Shown in pieces: positions 34,703-43,808 of a stretch of DNA of 64,000 nucleotides. The notes under the pieces were generated by a model, which worked only from the letters and a program-made list of their open reading frames with translations, made no database searches and was not told the origin of the DNA. Position 1 is the first letter of the stretch; every line of letters starts with the position of its first letter. The translations under genes were made by a program, and so were the position numbers. The stretch comes from Streptomyces sp. CoH27 (lineage in GTDB: Bacteria > Actinomycetota > Actinomycetes > Streptomycetales > Streptomycetaceae), in contig NZ_JAIQYY010000001.1 of NCBI RefSeq assembly GCF_020181035.1, forward strand, positions 31,707 through 95,706, read 5' to 3'.

Positions 34703-36307
34703 TCATGGGAGAAGGCCGCGCAGGGCCGTGCCGATGGTGGCGATGCCTTCGTCAATCTCGTGGACGGGGCCTGCCGCATAGCCGAGGACCAGGCCTGGCG
34801 GTCCGGGGTTGATCCGGTGCCAGGACAGTGGGTGCGCCTTGACGCCCCGGGCGAGCGCGGCCGCGGCCAGATCGGTGTCGCGGAGGCCGCCGCCGTGGGC
34901 ACCTCGCCGCGCCTCGCCGAAGGTGACCATCAGGTGCAGGCCGGCGGCCGCCCCGTGGACGCGGGCGCCGGGCAGGTGCTTCTCGATCGCTCGCAGCATC
35001 GCGTCCCGGCGTCTGCGGTGGCGCAGCCGGACATGGCGCAGGTGCCGTTCCAGCTCACCCGAGTCCATCAGGCGAGCGAGGACGAGCTGGGTGAGGATGC
35101 CGTTGCCGAGGTCGGCGTAGCGTTTGGCCGTCACGAGGGCGTCCAGCCGGTCCGCCGGTACCAGGAGCCAGCCCACCCGGAGTGCGGGCGCGAGCAGTTT
35201 GGAGACGCTGCCGGCGTAGCAGACACCGTCGGGCAGCAGCGAGCGCAGCGCCGGCACCGGCGGGCGGTCGTAGCGGTGCTCGGCGTCGTAGTCGTCCTCG
35301 ATCACGACCCCGCCGTCGGCCGCCCAGCTCAGCAGTTCGCGGCGGCGTTCCCCGTCGAGGACGACTCCGGTGGGGAACTGGTGTGCCGGGGTCAGCACCA
35401 CCGCCCGGGCGCCTCCGGCACGCAGCGCCGCGACGTCCAGGCCGCCCGCGTCCACGGGGACGGGCACGATCTCGTGTCCGCTGTACTCCAGTTGCTGGCG
35501 CGCCCCGAGCGAGCCGGGGTCCTCGACGGCGATGCGCCGGATCCCGTCCGCCCGCAGGAGCTGCCCGAGCAGGCCGAGGGCCTGGGCCACACCCGCGACC
35601 ACCACCACCTCGTCCGGGTCGGCGCGGATGCCGCGGTTGCGGGCCAGCCAGCCGACCACGGCCCGGCGGAGGGCGGGGGCACCCCGGGGGTCCCCGTAAC
35701 CGAAGTCGGCAGGGGTGACGGCCCCGAGGACAGCGCGTTCGGCGCGCAGCCAGCCGGCGCGGGGGAACGCGGCGAGGTCGGGGACGCCCGGGGAGAGATC
35801 GATGCGGCAGGGCAGGGCGCGCAGCGCGTCGACGACACCCTCGCGGTCGACGTTGCCGAAGAATGCGGGGCCGGCCCCGGACTCCTTGGGCGCGGAGCCG
35901 GCTGCGGGCCCGGGTTCCGCCGTGTCGCGGGCCCGTTCACGGGGCGTGGCGGGGGCCGCCACGACCACCGTGCCGAGCCGGCCGCGACCGGCGATCTGAC
36001 CGGACTCGGCGAGCCGCCGGTAGGCCTCGGTGACCACGCCCCGGGTGACGCGCAGTTCCCCGGCGAGCACGCGGCTGGCGGGCAGCCGCGCTCCGACCGG
36101 CAGCCGGCCGTCGGCGATGGCCGACCGCAGCCTGTCGGCGAGCCAGGCGGTGCGCCCGCCGGGCGGCGCCTGACCGATGTCCAGCTGGAGGAAGTCCGAG
36201 CCGACGGCCGCTCCTGAGGCCCGCGTGCGGTCCCCCGAGCTGTCCGCCGCCGTCGCCGGGCGTGGATTTTTGGACCCCTGGGCCGGGGGCATGGTGGACC
36301 TGTCCAT
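34703..36307 (-). CDS. MocR/PdxR-type regulator (GntR wHTH fused to aminotransferase domain)
   Basis: 534 aa. Winged HTH at about 50-110 (ARLPASRVLAGELRVTRG, then VVTEAYRRLAESGQIAGRGR), a linker, then a fold-type I aminotransferase domain. The PLP lysine is expected in YAGSVSKLLAPALRVGWL, preceded by EDDYDAEHRYDRPPVP. Such proteins sense PLP or amino compounds and often control a divergent gene. Here an EamA transporter starts 31 bp away on the other strand and is the probable target. Start could be ATG 36307 or 36316. Confidence 0.88.
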   Translation of the reverse strand: MDRSTMPPAQGSKNPRPATAADSSGDRTRASGAAVGSDFLQLDIGQAPPGGRTAWLADRLRSAIADGRLPVGARLPASRVLAGELRVTRGVVTEAYRRLAESGQIAGRGRLGTVVVAAPATPRERARDTAEPGPAAGSAPKESGAGPAFFGNVDREGVVDALRALPCRIDLSPGVPDLAAFPRAGWLRAERAVLGAVTPADFGYGDPRGAPALRRAVVGWLARNRGIRADPDEVVVVAGVAQALGLLGQLLRADGIRRIAVEDPGSLGARQQLEYSGHEIVPVPVDAGGLDVAALRAGGARAVVLTPAHQFPTGVVLDGERRRELLSWAADGGVVIEDDYDAEHRYDRPPVPALRSLLPDGVCYAGSVSKLLAPALRVGWLLVPADRLDALVTAKRYADLGNGILTQLVLARLMDSGELERHLRHVRLRHRRRRDAMLRAIEKHLPGARVHGAAAGLHLMVTFGEARRGAHGGGLRDTDLAAAALARGVKAHPLSWHRINPGPPGLVLGYAAGPVHEIDEGIATIGTALRGLLP

Positions 36308-36337
36308 GACGTCCATGGTGACGGCAGCGTAGGCGGT

Positions 36338-37276
36338 ATGGAAACACCTTCCGCATCGTTCGCCCGGCTCGTGCCGGGCATGGCCGGGATGACGCTGGTC
36401 GGCAGCAGCGTCACCGTCTCGCGCACCCTCGTCGACGCCCCGCTGTTCACCGGTCAGGCGATCCGGTACGCGGCCGCGACCGCGATCCTGCTGGTCATGG
36501 CCCGGCTCACCGGTGCCCGCCTGATGTGGCCACGCGGCCGGGAGTGGCTGTGGCTGGCCGGGATCGCGGTCACCGGACTGGTGCTGTTCAACGTGGCCGT
36601 GGTCCGCGGTGTCGCGCACGCGGAGCCCGCGGTGGTCGCCGTCGCGGTGGCATGCGTACCGGTGGTGCTCGGGGTGGTGGGGCCGGTGCTGGAGCGGCGC
36701 AGGCCGAGCCGGCAGGTCCTGCTGGCCGCACCTGTCGTCATGGCCGGCGCGGTACTGGTGGAGGGCACGGGCCGCACCGATGCCGTCGGGGTGGCCTGGG
36801 CGGTGCTGGCCCTGGGCTGCGAGGCCGCGTTCACCCTGCTCGCGGTGCCGGTGCTGCGCCGGCATGCGCCGTGGGGCGTGTCCGTGCACGCGACGTGGCT
36901 GGCCGCCGTGCTGCTGGCCGTTCTCGGCGTGACGTCGGAAGGACCGTCGGCCGCACGGGAGTTGACCGGTGCTCAATGGGCGGCCGTCGGTTATCTGGCG
37001 TTGATGGTGACGGCGGTCGCCTTCGTCCTGTGGTACTCGACGGTCCGCGCCGTCGGGGCCGGGCGAGCCGGGCTGCTCACCGGCATCGCGCCGCTCGCCG
37101 CGGCGGTCGTCGGCGCCGTCTCGGGCAGCGGTGCGCCCAGGCCGTCGGTGTGGCTGGGCATCGTCGTCCTGGTCCTCGGCCTGGTCGTCGGCCTGCGCCG
37201 GCGCCCCCGTCCCGCGCAGGAGGTCCCGGCCATGGAGCGCCCGGCCACGGCCACGGCCGCTCCCCCACCCCTGTAG
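36338..37276 (+). CDS. EamA/DMT-family transporter
   Basis: 312 aa with ten predicted helices in two EamA repeats (repeat 1 about 8-140, repeat 2 about 150-285) and a short Pro/Ala-rich cytoplasmic tail. Likely exporter of an amino acid, vitamin or small metabolite. Divergent from the MocR-type regulator with only 31 bp between starts, implying control by it. Confidence 0.88.
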   Translation: METPSASFARLVPGMAGMTLVGSSVTVSRTLVDAPLFTGQAIRYAAATAILLVMARLTGARLMWPRGREWLWLAGIAVTGLVLFNVAVVRGVAHAEPAVVAVAVACVPVVLGVVGPVLERRRPSRQVLLAAPVVMAGAVLVEGTGRTDAVGVAWAVLALGCEAAFTLLAVPVLRRHAPWGVSVHATWLAAVLLAVLGVTSEGPSAARELTGAQWAAVGYLALMVTAVAFVLWYSTVRAVGAGRAGLLTGIAPLAAAVVGAVSGSGAPRPSVWLGIVVLVLGLVVGLRRRPRPAQEVPAMERPATATAAPPPL

Positions 37277-38020
37277 CGACTCCGGGACGAGCCCTTCGAA
37301 CGCCGGCGGCTTCGAGCACTCCGGTGACGTGAGTGCGTCGCACATCGGGCCTCACCTGCGGTGCCTGGCCCGGCAGCGGCTCCGATCCCGGCCATGTGGT
37401 GGTGGCACGCGCGGCAGGGTGTCCGACGTGGCACCCCCGCCCGTCGGCCCGCCGGTGCCCGTCCTCGTCGTGCACACCGGACGGTCGGCGATCCGCGATG
37501 GCCGGCGGACGGGGCCGCGTGGCCGGAGCCGTTTCATGCCGGGGAGGCGCTGGTCGCTCCGGCCGGCTGCGCGGCCGCGCCGGCAGGACGACGTGGAACT
37601 GCTGCTGCGGTCAGACGCTCTTCCCCCACAGCGGCTGCACCGCCCGCTCAGCCGCGACCACGGCCCGGCCGGGTGGACACCGGCGGCAGCGGCCGCCCGC
37701 CGGGCCGCCGCCGTCCGTCTCCGACGTCCCCAGCACCGCCCTCGCCCGCGGGTTCGGTCCTGCGCAGGGCCGGTTCGACGTCGCGGAGCGTCTGGCCGAG
37801 CACGCTCGCCCGGCGCAGGACGTCCGCGCGCGGACCCGCCCCGCAGGCCTGCCTGTCCTCCCGGGTGATCTCCCGGGTGCGGCCGGTGACCCGGCCGAAC
37901 GGGCCCTGAGCCGCCGGACGTCCTGCCACAGCACGTGGTACGGCAGCTGGTCGGGATGCAGGTCCATGTGCGACAGCCCTGCGCGCCGTCGCGTCGGCCT
38001 CTTGGTCCGGTGGCGGAGAC
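37277..38020. other. Gene-poor, probably degraded stretch
   Basis: Frames on both strands are short or low-complexity. The best fragment is on the minus strand: MDLHPDQLPYHVLWQDVRRL from ATG 37967, which loses its frame near 37915. A second frame then continues plausibly (AQGPFGRVTGRTREITRED) to 37648. This looks like a frameshifted small gene of unknown family. On the plus strand nothing convincing was found. No terminator or repeat stands out. Confidence 0.35.
37648..37967 (-). pseudogene. Possible frameshifted small gene, unknown family
   Basis: Two minus-strand frames join to a 106-residue product: the first 20 residues from ATG 37967, then the frame ending at 37648 (ITREDRQACGAGPRADVLRR and DVEPALRRTEPAG). 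The break is near 37908. Continuity and charged helical character are the only support; no domain is recognised. Confidence 0.25.
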
Positions 38021-39196
38021 CTACCCGGTGATGGTTCCGTAGCCGCCGTTGTCCAGACCGGTCTGGCTCTGCGACGACCACAGCCGTCCGCTGGTGCCGA
38101 GCGAGGTGACGTCGGCGATCACCAGGGAGTCGACGTCGTCCCGGGGCAGATCGCCTGCCTGGGCGATGTCGTACGCGTAGGCGTGCTGCGCAGTGCCCGC
38201 GGCGGCCACGAGGGGTGCGGTGGCGGACGACCAGGGGGACGTGAGGGCGGTGGCGCCCGCGCCGACGCCGAGTGGCGTGCCGCCGAGCTGGCCGTCGGCG
38301 TCGCCGTCCAGGACGTTGCCGCTGTTCCAGACCTGCTGATGGGCCATCTGGTAGTAGGCGTTGGACGCCGTGCCGGTGACGGGTCCCGCGATGAAGGCGT
38401 TGTCGGCCACGTCGTGCCGGAAGGTCCCGCCGGAGTTCCCGGCCGTGTAGCCGCCCTGGTAGTCGTAGACGACGTTGCCGATGAACTGGGTGTCGGCCTT
38501 GGCCAGCGGGTTGCGGTTGTGCGCGTTGGCGAAGACGTCGTGGTACCAGGTGAACGGTCCGCCCTCGGTGTGCGCGGCGAACCGCTGCCCGATCGGGTCG
38601 GCGATGATCGAGTTCTGCACGGTGATGTTCTTCGCGCCCACGGCGTCGATGTCGTCCCACTTGGCGAACTCCACCGACACATGGTCGAAGATCATGTCGC
38701 TGGCGTCGGCGAGCGCGACGCTCGCCTTGCCGTTCGCCGGGTCGAGTGTGCCCTCCCGGAATCTGACGTACCGCACGATGTCGTTCGAGGAGTGGGAGAA
38801 CGACACCTCCCTGCCGCGCAGGCCGATGCCCTGGCCGGGCGCGGTGTCTCCCTCGATGGTGATGTCGTCGGCCACGGACACCGCGGAGTTCAGCGTGATG
38901 TAGCCGCCCACGTCGAACACGACGGTACGGTGCGGCGCGCTCACCGCGTCCCGGAACGAACCGCTGCCGGAGTCGCTGAGGTTGGTCACGTGGTACGTGG
39001 TCCCGCCCGCTCCCCCGGTGGCCGACGCGCCGTAGCCCACCGCGCCGTCGAACGCCACCGCCGCCCGGGCGGCCGGGGCCGGGCCGGCCGGATCCGCCCA
39101 GGAACCGGGCGCGAGCACGGCGACAGCGGCCGCGCCCAGGGCGGCGGCCGCGGCGATGACGGTACGGCGTGTGGTGCGGCGTCTGCGTGAAGTCAT
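38021..39196 (-). CDS. Secreted pectate lyase (PL1-like)
   Basis: 391 aa. Signal peptide with paired arginines (TSRRRRTTRRTVIAAAA), then a right-handed parallel beta-helix. Landmarks are GYGASATGGAGGTTYHVTNL, IEGDTAPGQG, VRYVRFREG, DHVSVEFAKWDDIDAVGAKN and FANAHNRNPLAK, the last resembling the substrate-binding region of pectate lyases. Expected to cleave polygalacturonate by calcium-dependent beta-elimination outside the cell. ATG 39196 follows GGAGG. Divergent from a PL4-type rhamnogalacturonan lyase, so both pectin domains are attacked. Confidence 0.83.
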   Translation of the reverse strand: MTSRRRRTTRRTVIAAAAALGAAAVAVLAPGSWADPAGPAPAARAAVAFDGAVGYGASATGGAGGTTYHVTNLSDSGSGSFRDAVSAPHRTVVFDVGGYITLNSAVSVADDITIEGDTAPGQGIGLRGREVSFSHSSNDIVRYVRFREGTLDPANGKASVALADASDMIFDHVSVEFAKWDDIDAVGAKNITVQNSIIADPIGQRFAAHTEGGPFTWYHDVFANAHNRNPLAKADTQFIGNVVYDYQGGYTAGNSGGTFRHDVADNAFIAGPVTGTASNAYYQMAHQQVWNSGNVLDGDADGQLGGTPLGVGAGATALTSPWSSATAPLVAAAGTAQHAYAYDIAQAGDLPRDDVDSLVIADVTSLGTSGRLWSSQSQTGLDNGGYGTITG

Positions 39197-39258
39197 GTCT
39201 GCCTCCGACTCGTTGATGCCGTGCAGTTGCCGGCCGCCCCGCAAGGGTTGCCGCCGAT

Positions 39259-39310
39259 TGACGTGCGTGACGGGCGTTGCTACGTTGCCCCGCTGACAGT
39301 AAGCGCTTTC
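39259..39310 (+). promoter_or_regulatory. Promoter with AAGCGCTT operator for the PL4-type lyase
   Basis: TTGACG (39259-39264) and TACGTT (39281-39286) with 16-bp spacing form a good sigma-70-type promoter. Just downstream is the palindrome AAGCGCTT in context GTAAGCGCTTTC (39299-39310), a typical LacI-family operator core. The lyases are probably repressed until pectin-derived sugar is present. Confidence 0.55.
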
Positions 39311-39363
39311 CCCATCGTTCTCTGCGCTCCCCCGGATTCCAACCCCCATGAAAGGAACCGGAA

Positions 39364-41004
39364 TTGGCCATCAGTAGACGATCCGTGCTCGCGGCCTCCG
39401 CCGCTCTCGTCCCCCTCGGCGGCGCGGGCGCGGCCGTCCTCACGGCCGCGGTGCCCGCCCAGGCCGCGGGCTTCGGCTACACCAGCAGCGGCGGCTATTA
39501 CACCGTGAACACCGGCGCCGGGCTGAGCTTCAAGATCAGCCAGAGCAACGGCGACATGACCTCGCTGAACTACAACGGCACCGAACTCCAGCCCTCCGGC
39601 ACCAAGGGCTCCCACGTCGAGTCGGGTCTCGGCAGCACGGCGACCGTCACCGCCACGCAGACCGGCAACCACATCATCGTCACCGAGTCGGTCACCAACT
39701 GGTACGGCAGCGGCACCCTGATCCACTACTGCGTCGTCGTCAGCGGCCAGAACACGATCTACATGGCCACCTACGTGGACTCCGCGGGCGGCGGCGAACT
39801 GCGCTGGATCCAGTACCTGAACCGCTCCGTCCTCAGCGGCATCACCACCTCGTCCGACATCAGCGGCGGCACGGCCATCGAGTCCTCGGACATCTACCAG
39901 GTCGGCAGCCAGACCCGCTCGAAGTACTACTCCAACCGCCGCGCCCTGGAACTGACCCCGCGCGGCGTCACGGGCAACGGCATCGGCGTCCACATGGTGT
40001 ACGGCAACCGGGAGAGCAGCGCCGGCGGCCCCTTCTTCCGTGACATCGAGCAGCAGGGCACGGACTCGTCGATCGAGCTCTACAACTACCTGTTCTCCGC
40101 CCACAATCAGACGGAGAGCCAGCGACTCGGCGTCCTGTACGGGCCGTACGCGCTGATGGTCGGCGGCACGAGCACGCCCAGCGCACCCGACATGAGGTTC
40201 CTGTACGGGCTCGGCCTGCGCGGCGCGGTTGCGGACTCCGGGCGCGGCTATGTGAGCGGCAAGGCGTCCGGGGTGGCGAGCGGCTCCACCGCCCTGGTCG
40301 GTTTCGCGAGCGCCACGGCGCAGTACTGGTGCACGCCCGACGCGTCGACCGGCAACTTCAGCAGCCCGATGATGAAGCCGGGGACATACACCCAGACGCT
40401 GTACCAGGACGAACTCGCCGTCGCCACGCGCACCGTGACGGTCAGTGCGGGCGCCGCCACCACCGGGCAGAACATCACCTCCGCCTGGACGACCCCGACC
40501 GCCCTCTTCCGGATCGGCGAGTGGAACGGCACACCGACGTCGTTCAAGAACGGTTCCCGGCTGACGTCCATGCACCCGTCCGACGCCCGGATGAGCAACT
40601 GGGGCCCGACGACCTACGCGGCGGGCAGCAACACAGCCGCCGACTTCCCGGCGTACCAGTGGAAGGACGTCAACGACCCCACCAAGGTCGTCTTCACCCT
40701 CACCTCCGCCCAGATCGCCGCCCGCACGGTCCGCATCGGCATCACCGCCGCCTACGCCGGCGGCCGCCCCCAGATCACCGTGAACGACTGGACCTCCGCC
40801 GCGCCCGGCGCCTCCGGCCAGCCGAGGTCCCGCAGCCTGACCATCGGCACCTACCGCGGCAACAACACCGTGTTCACCTACTCCGTCCCGGCGGGCGCCT
40901 TCGTCGTCGGCACCAACACGCTGACCATCAACGTCATCAGCGGTTCGAGCGGCAGCGCCTGTCTGAGTCCGGGCCTGAGTTACGACTGCGTGGAGCTGTA
41001 CTGA
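39364..41004 (+). CDS. Secreted rhamnogalacturonan lyase (PL4-like)
   Basis: 546 aa. TTG 39364 is chosen because AAAGGA lies 7 nt upstream and the product begins with a Tat motif (ISRRSVLAAS); the ATG at 39348 is out of frame and stops quickly. After the signal comes a large beta-sandwich (GYYTVNTGAGLSFKISQSNG), a middle Fn3-like domain (PDASTGNFSSPMMKPGTYTQ) and a C-terminal CBM-like domain (FRIGEWNGTP on), the three-domain layout of PL4 enzymes. It cleaves the rhamnogalacturonan I backbone. Partner of the divergent pectate lyase. Confidence 0.87.
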   Translation: MAISRRSVLAASAALVPLGGAGAAVLTAAVPAQAAGFGYTSSGGYYTVNTGAGLSFKISQSNGDMTSLNYNGTELQPSGTKGSHVESGLGSTATVTATQTGNHIIVTESVTNWYGSGTLIHYCVVVSGQNTIYMATYVDSAGGGELRWIQYLNRSVLSGITTSSDISGGTAIESSDIYQVGSQTRSKYYSNRRALELTPRGVTGNGIGVHMVYGNRESSAGGPFFRDIEQQGTDSSIELYNYLFSAHNQTESQRLGVLYGPYALMVGGTSTPSAPDMRFLYGLGLRGAVADSGRGYVSGKASGVASGSTALVGFASATAQYWCTPDASTGNFSSPMMKPGTYTQTLYQDELAVATRTVTVSAGAATTGQNITSAWTTPTALFRIGEWNGTPTSFKNGSRLTSMHPSDARMSNWGPTTYAAGSNTAADFPAYQWKDVNDPTKVVFTLTSAQIAARTVRIGITAAYAGGRPQITVNDWTSAAPGASGQPRSRSLTIGTYRGNNTVFTYSVPAGAFVVGTNTLTINVISGSSGSACLSPGLSYDCVELY

Positions 41005-41160
41005 TCCCGGCGCTCACCCTCGGAAGGGTTCCAGGTGGCGGCGGGCGCTGACGCGGGACAGACGGTGATGCGGACGGCCCGCGCGGGCGGCGCTGGTGAT
41101 CAAGGGCGACGCGACCGGCAAAGCCGGCCGGCCGAGTTCGGCGGCGTACGACGGTGCCGG

Positions 41161-42441
41161 TCAGCCGGACCTCGGGATGCGGTACGACTGGGCCTCCACC
41201 GTGCCGGGCAGTCCGACGGCCGGCTGGGGTGGCTGGGTGGCCGCCTGGGGCATCGGCTGCTGCGCCGGCGGTGCGGGGACGTTCTGGAAGGACACGCCCG
41301 GCGGCTCCGGTACCGCCGTCAGCCGCCGGGCGACCACTGCCCTGCCGTTGCCCGACAGCCGGTTGCCGGTCCTGTCGGCCGCGCTCAGGACGAGGTCGGT
41401 GCCGTTGAGGGTGACCGAGTTGTCCCTTACGACATTGCCGGTGGCGGGGTAGCCCTGCACGTCGCTGATGGCGATCCCGGCGGCGCGGTTGCCGGAGACC
41501 AGGTTCTGCTGGAACAGGTTGTCGCGTCCGCCGCCGGTGCCGATCCCGATGCCGAAGCCGACGTCTGCCTGGTTCGGGCTGTCGGCGTCGTTGTTGTCGG
41601 TGAAGGCGTTGCCGGCGACGACCGCGCCGTGCTGGGGGCCCAGGGTCCCCACGTCGTTGGAGTTGACGGTCAGTCCGATCCGGTTGCGGGATGCCCGGTT
41701 GCCCAGCAGCCACAGCTGTTCGGAGGCGTTGGTGACCTCGATGCCGACCGCGTTGTGCTCGGTGACGTTGTCCCGCACGACCGTCCAGCAGGGCTGGCAC
41801 CGACCGACGTAGATGCCGGAGCCGGCCTGTCCGGAGGCGTAGGAGTGGTCGATGACGCCGGCCTGGGCGTCAGAGACGTAGATGCCGTGCAACGCGTTGT
41901 CGTACGCGGTCACGTAGGACGCGCGGAAGCCCTGCAAGGGCGGGAACTTCTCGGTGTCCTGGAGGTCGTGGGCGGAGCCGCCCGCGCGGCCGGCCTGGAG
42001 GCGGGCGTCGGTGACGCCGGTGAACAGCACGCCGTCGGCGAGGTGGTTGCGCACGGTCAGGTTCTCCACGACCGAGCCGGCCCCGGTGACGGTGACGCCG
42101 TTCGGGCGGCGGAACTCGCCGTCCACGACGACACCCGAGCGGTCCGTACCGCGCAGCACGACACGGGGCTTGGCGATGGTGACGCTCTCGCGGTACACGC
42201 CCGGCGAGACCAGGACGAGGCCGCCCGGACGCACCCGGTTCATCGCCTTCTGCAGGGAGCGGGTGTCCTGCGGCACGCGCACCACGCCCGCTCCCCCGGC
42301 CCCTGCCCGGGCCGCGCCGCCGGTCGCGCCGCCGGCCGGACCGGCTGCCGGGCCAGCTGCCGGCTGCCGCCCACTGCACCCGGCCGCCCCGGCGAGGCCC
42401 AGCAGCAGCACCATGGCCGGCCACACCACGCGGCGCGCCAT
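41161..42441 (-). CDS. Lipoprotein with right-handed parallel beta-helix
   Basis: 426 aa. Lipobox GLAGAAGC at the N-terminus, then an Ala/Gly/Pro-rich linker and a parallel beta-helix with repeated Asn-containing turns (VVRDNVTEHNAVGIEVTNAS, NRASRNRIGLTVNSNDVG). This is the fold of pectin lyases or NosD-like proteins, so it could be a carbohydrate lyase, epimerase or binding protein. The start is uncertain: ATG 42441, 42468 and 42495 are all in frame. The third would overlap the start codon of the divergent peroxidase gene. Confidence 0.72.
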   Translation of the reverse strand: MARRVVWPAMVLLLGLAGAAGCSGRQPAAGPAAGPAGGATGGAARAGAGGAGVVRVPQDTRSLQKAMNRVRPGGLVLVSPGVYRESVTIAKPRVVLRGTDRSGVVVDGEFRRPNGVTVTGAGSVVENLTVRNHLADGVLFTGVTDARLQAGRAGGSAHDLQDTEKFPPLQGFRASYVTAYDNALHGIYVSDAQAGVIDHSYASGQAGSGIYVGRCQPCWTVVRDNVTEHNAVGIEVTNASEQLWLLGNRASRNRIGLTVNSNDVGTLGPQHGAVVAGNAFTDNNDADSPNQADVGFGIGIGTGGGRDNLFQQNLVSGNRAAGIAISDVQGYPATGNVVRDNSVTLNGTDLVLSAADRTGNRLSGNGRAVVARRLTAVPEPPGVSFQNVPAPPAQQPMPQAATQPPQPAVGLPGTVEAQSYRIPRSG

Positions 42442-42493
42442 GCCTCGTTGGATGAGATTCGATCGCATGACACGCAGATGTATCGTCCCTTTC

Positions 42494-43681
42494 ATGCCGA
42501 TGAGGAGGTTTGCGAATTTCGACACGCCAGCTGATGCGGAGCCGCGCGGCGAGCCGGGTGGCGAACCGGGCGCGCTCTCCCGTCGGACGGTGGTCCGGTC
42601 GGCCGGAGCCGCCGCACTCGGCGCCGGTGTGTCCGGGTGCGGCAAGGCGCCGGAGGGCCGGGCTGCCTCCACGGGGGGCCTGCCGCGGTCCGGCCCGGAC
42701 GGGTCCGCGGTGGCCCGACGGGCGCGGGAAGCCGCCCGCGTCCGGCCCTTCGCGGGCGACCGCCAGGCCGGGGTGAGCACACCGCAGCAGAGCCACGTCC
42801 TCCTCCTCGCGTACGACCTCGCCGAACCCCGGCCGGCCGCGCTGCGCACCACCCTCGGCCGTTTCGCCAGCGCGTTGCCCGGCCTCGTGGAGGAGGCCCG
42901 GCGGGCGGCGCTCACCGTGACGGTCGCCGTCGGACCGGGTCTGCTCCGTACCGCCCGCGTCCCGCACCTCCCGGTCTTTGCCGGGGACCGGTTGGACCCC
43001 GCCGGCTGCGGTGGCGACCTCCTCGTCCAGTTCTGCGCGGCCGACCCCGCCACCGTCGCGGGTGCGGCGGGCGAGCTCACCCGCCGCACCGCCGGAGGCG
43101 TCCGCTGGCGCCAGCCGGGCTTCCTGCCGCCCACCCCGCCCGGGCAGACCCCGCGCAACGTCCTCGGCTTCAAGGACGGCACCGCCAACCCGGCTCCCGA
43201 GGAGTGCGAACACTGGGTGTGGGACTCCCGGGGCGGCACCTACCTCGTGGTGCGCCGCGTCCATGTCGGCGTGGCAGACTTCGCCGCGCTCCCCCTGTCC
43301 CGCCAGGAAGAGGTCATCGGGCGGCACCGGGCCGACGGCGCGCCGCTCGGCGGCAGCCGTGAGCGCGACCGGCCGGACATGTTCGCCAAGACCCCGCAGG
43401 GCCGCTACGTCATCCCGCCGCACGCCCACATCAGGGCGGCCGCGCCGCACCTCGACGGCGGTGCCCGCATGCTGCGGCGCGGCTACTCCTACGACAACGG
43501 AGCCGACGACCGCGGCCTGCTCTTCCTTGCCTACATGCGCGACCCCGCTCTCTTCGTCCGGGTCCAGCAACGGCTCGCCGAGCGTGACGAGTTGAGCCGT
43601 TTCATCGAGCACCGGGGTTCGGCGGTGGGGTACGTGCTGCCGGGGGCGGCCGGTCGTCCGCTGGGGGCGGGGCTCGTGTGA
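42494..43681 (+). CDS. Tat-exported DyP-type haem peroxidase (EfeB-like)
   Basis: 395 aa. N-terminal Tat motif LSRRTVVRSAGAAALGAG followed by SGCG, so exported folded, possibly lipid-attached. The DyP signature GFKDGT and surrounding NVLGFKDGTANP are present, as are a later His (PPHAHIRAA, proximal haem ligand candidate) and YSYDNGADDRGLLFLAYMRD. It oxidises bulky substrates with H2O2; EfeB-like members also take part in iron uptake, but no efeU/efeO lies nearby. Starts ATG 42494 or 42500, without a clear RBS. Near a pectin-degrading cluster, a role on plant phenolics is possible. Confidence 0.87.
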   Translation: MPMRRFANFDTPADAEPRGEPGGEPGALSRRTVVRSAGAAALGAGVSGCGKAPEGRAASTGGLPRSGPDGSAVARRAREAARVRPFAGDRQAGVSTPQQSHVLLLAYDLAEPRPAALRTTLGRFASALPGLVEEARRAALTVTVAVGPGLLRTARVPHLPVFAGDRLDPAGCGGDLLVQFCAADPATVAGAAGELTRRTAGGVRWRQPGFLPPTPPGQTPRNVLGFKDGTANPAPEECEHWVWDSRGGTYLVVRRVHVGVADFAALPLSRQEEVIGRHRADGAPLGGSRERDRPDMFAKTPQGRYVIPPHAHIRAAAPHLDGGARMLRRGYSYDNGADDRGLLFLAYMRDPALFVRVQQRLAERDELSRFIEHRGSAVGYVLPGAAGRPLGAGLV

Positions 43682-43808
43682 CCGGGGCGGGAGGACGGCG
43701 CACCGGCCGGGCCGAGCCGGCCCGTGCGGGTCCGGGGTGCGCCTCATCAGGGCCGTTCGACCCCTGCCGTCCGGGGACGGCAGGGTGGAGGCTGGTGGAT
43801 GGGGATCG

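Noticed and set aside
37611..39443. 610-codon minus-strand open frame
   Set aside because: It is an out-of-frame shadow of the pectate lyase gene; the translation is Arg/Gly/Ala-rich without domains, whereas the other frame gives a clear PL1-like protein.
41005..41160. Possible small gene or terminator between the PL4-type lyase and the beta-helix gene
   Set aside because: No RBS-supported frame and no convincing hairpin was found in the 156 bp.
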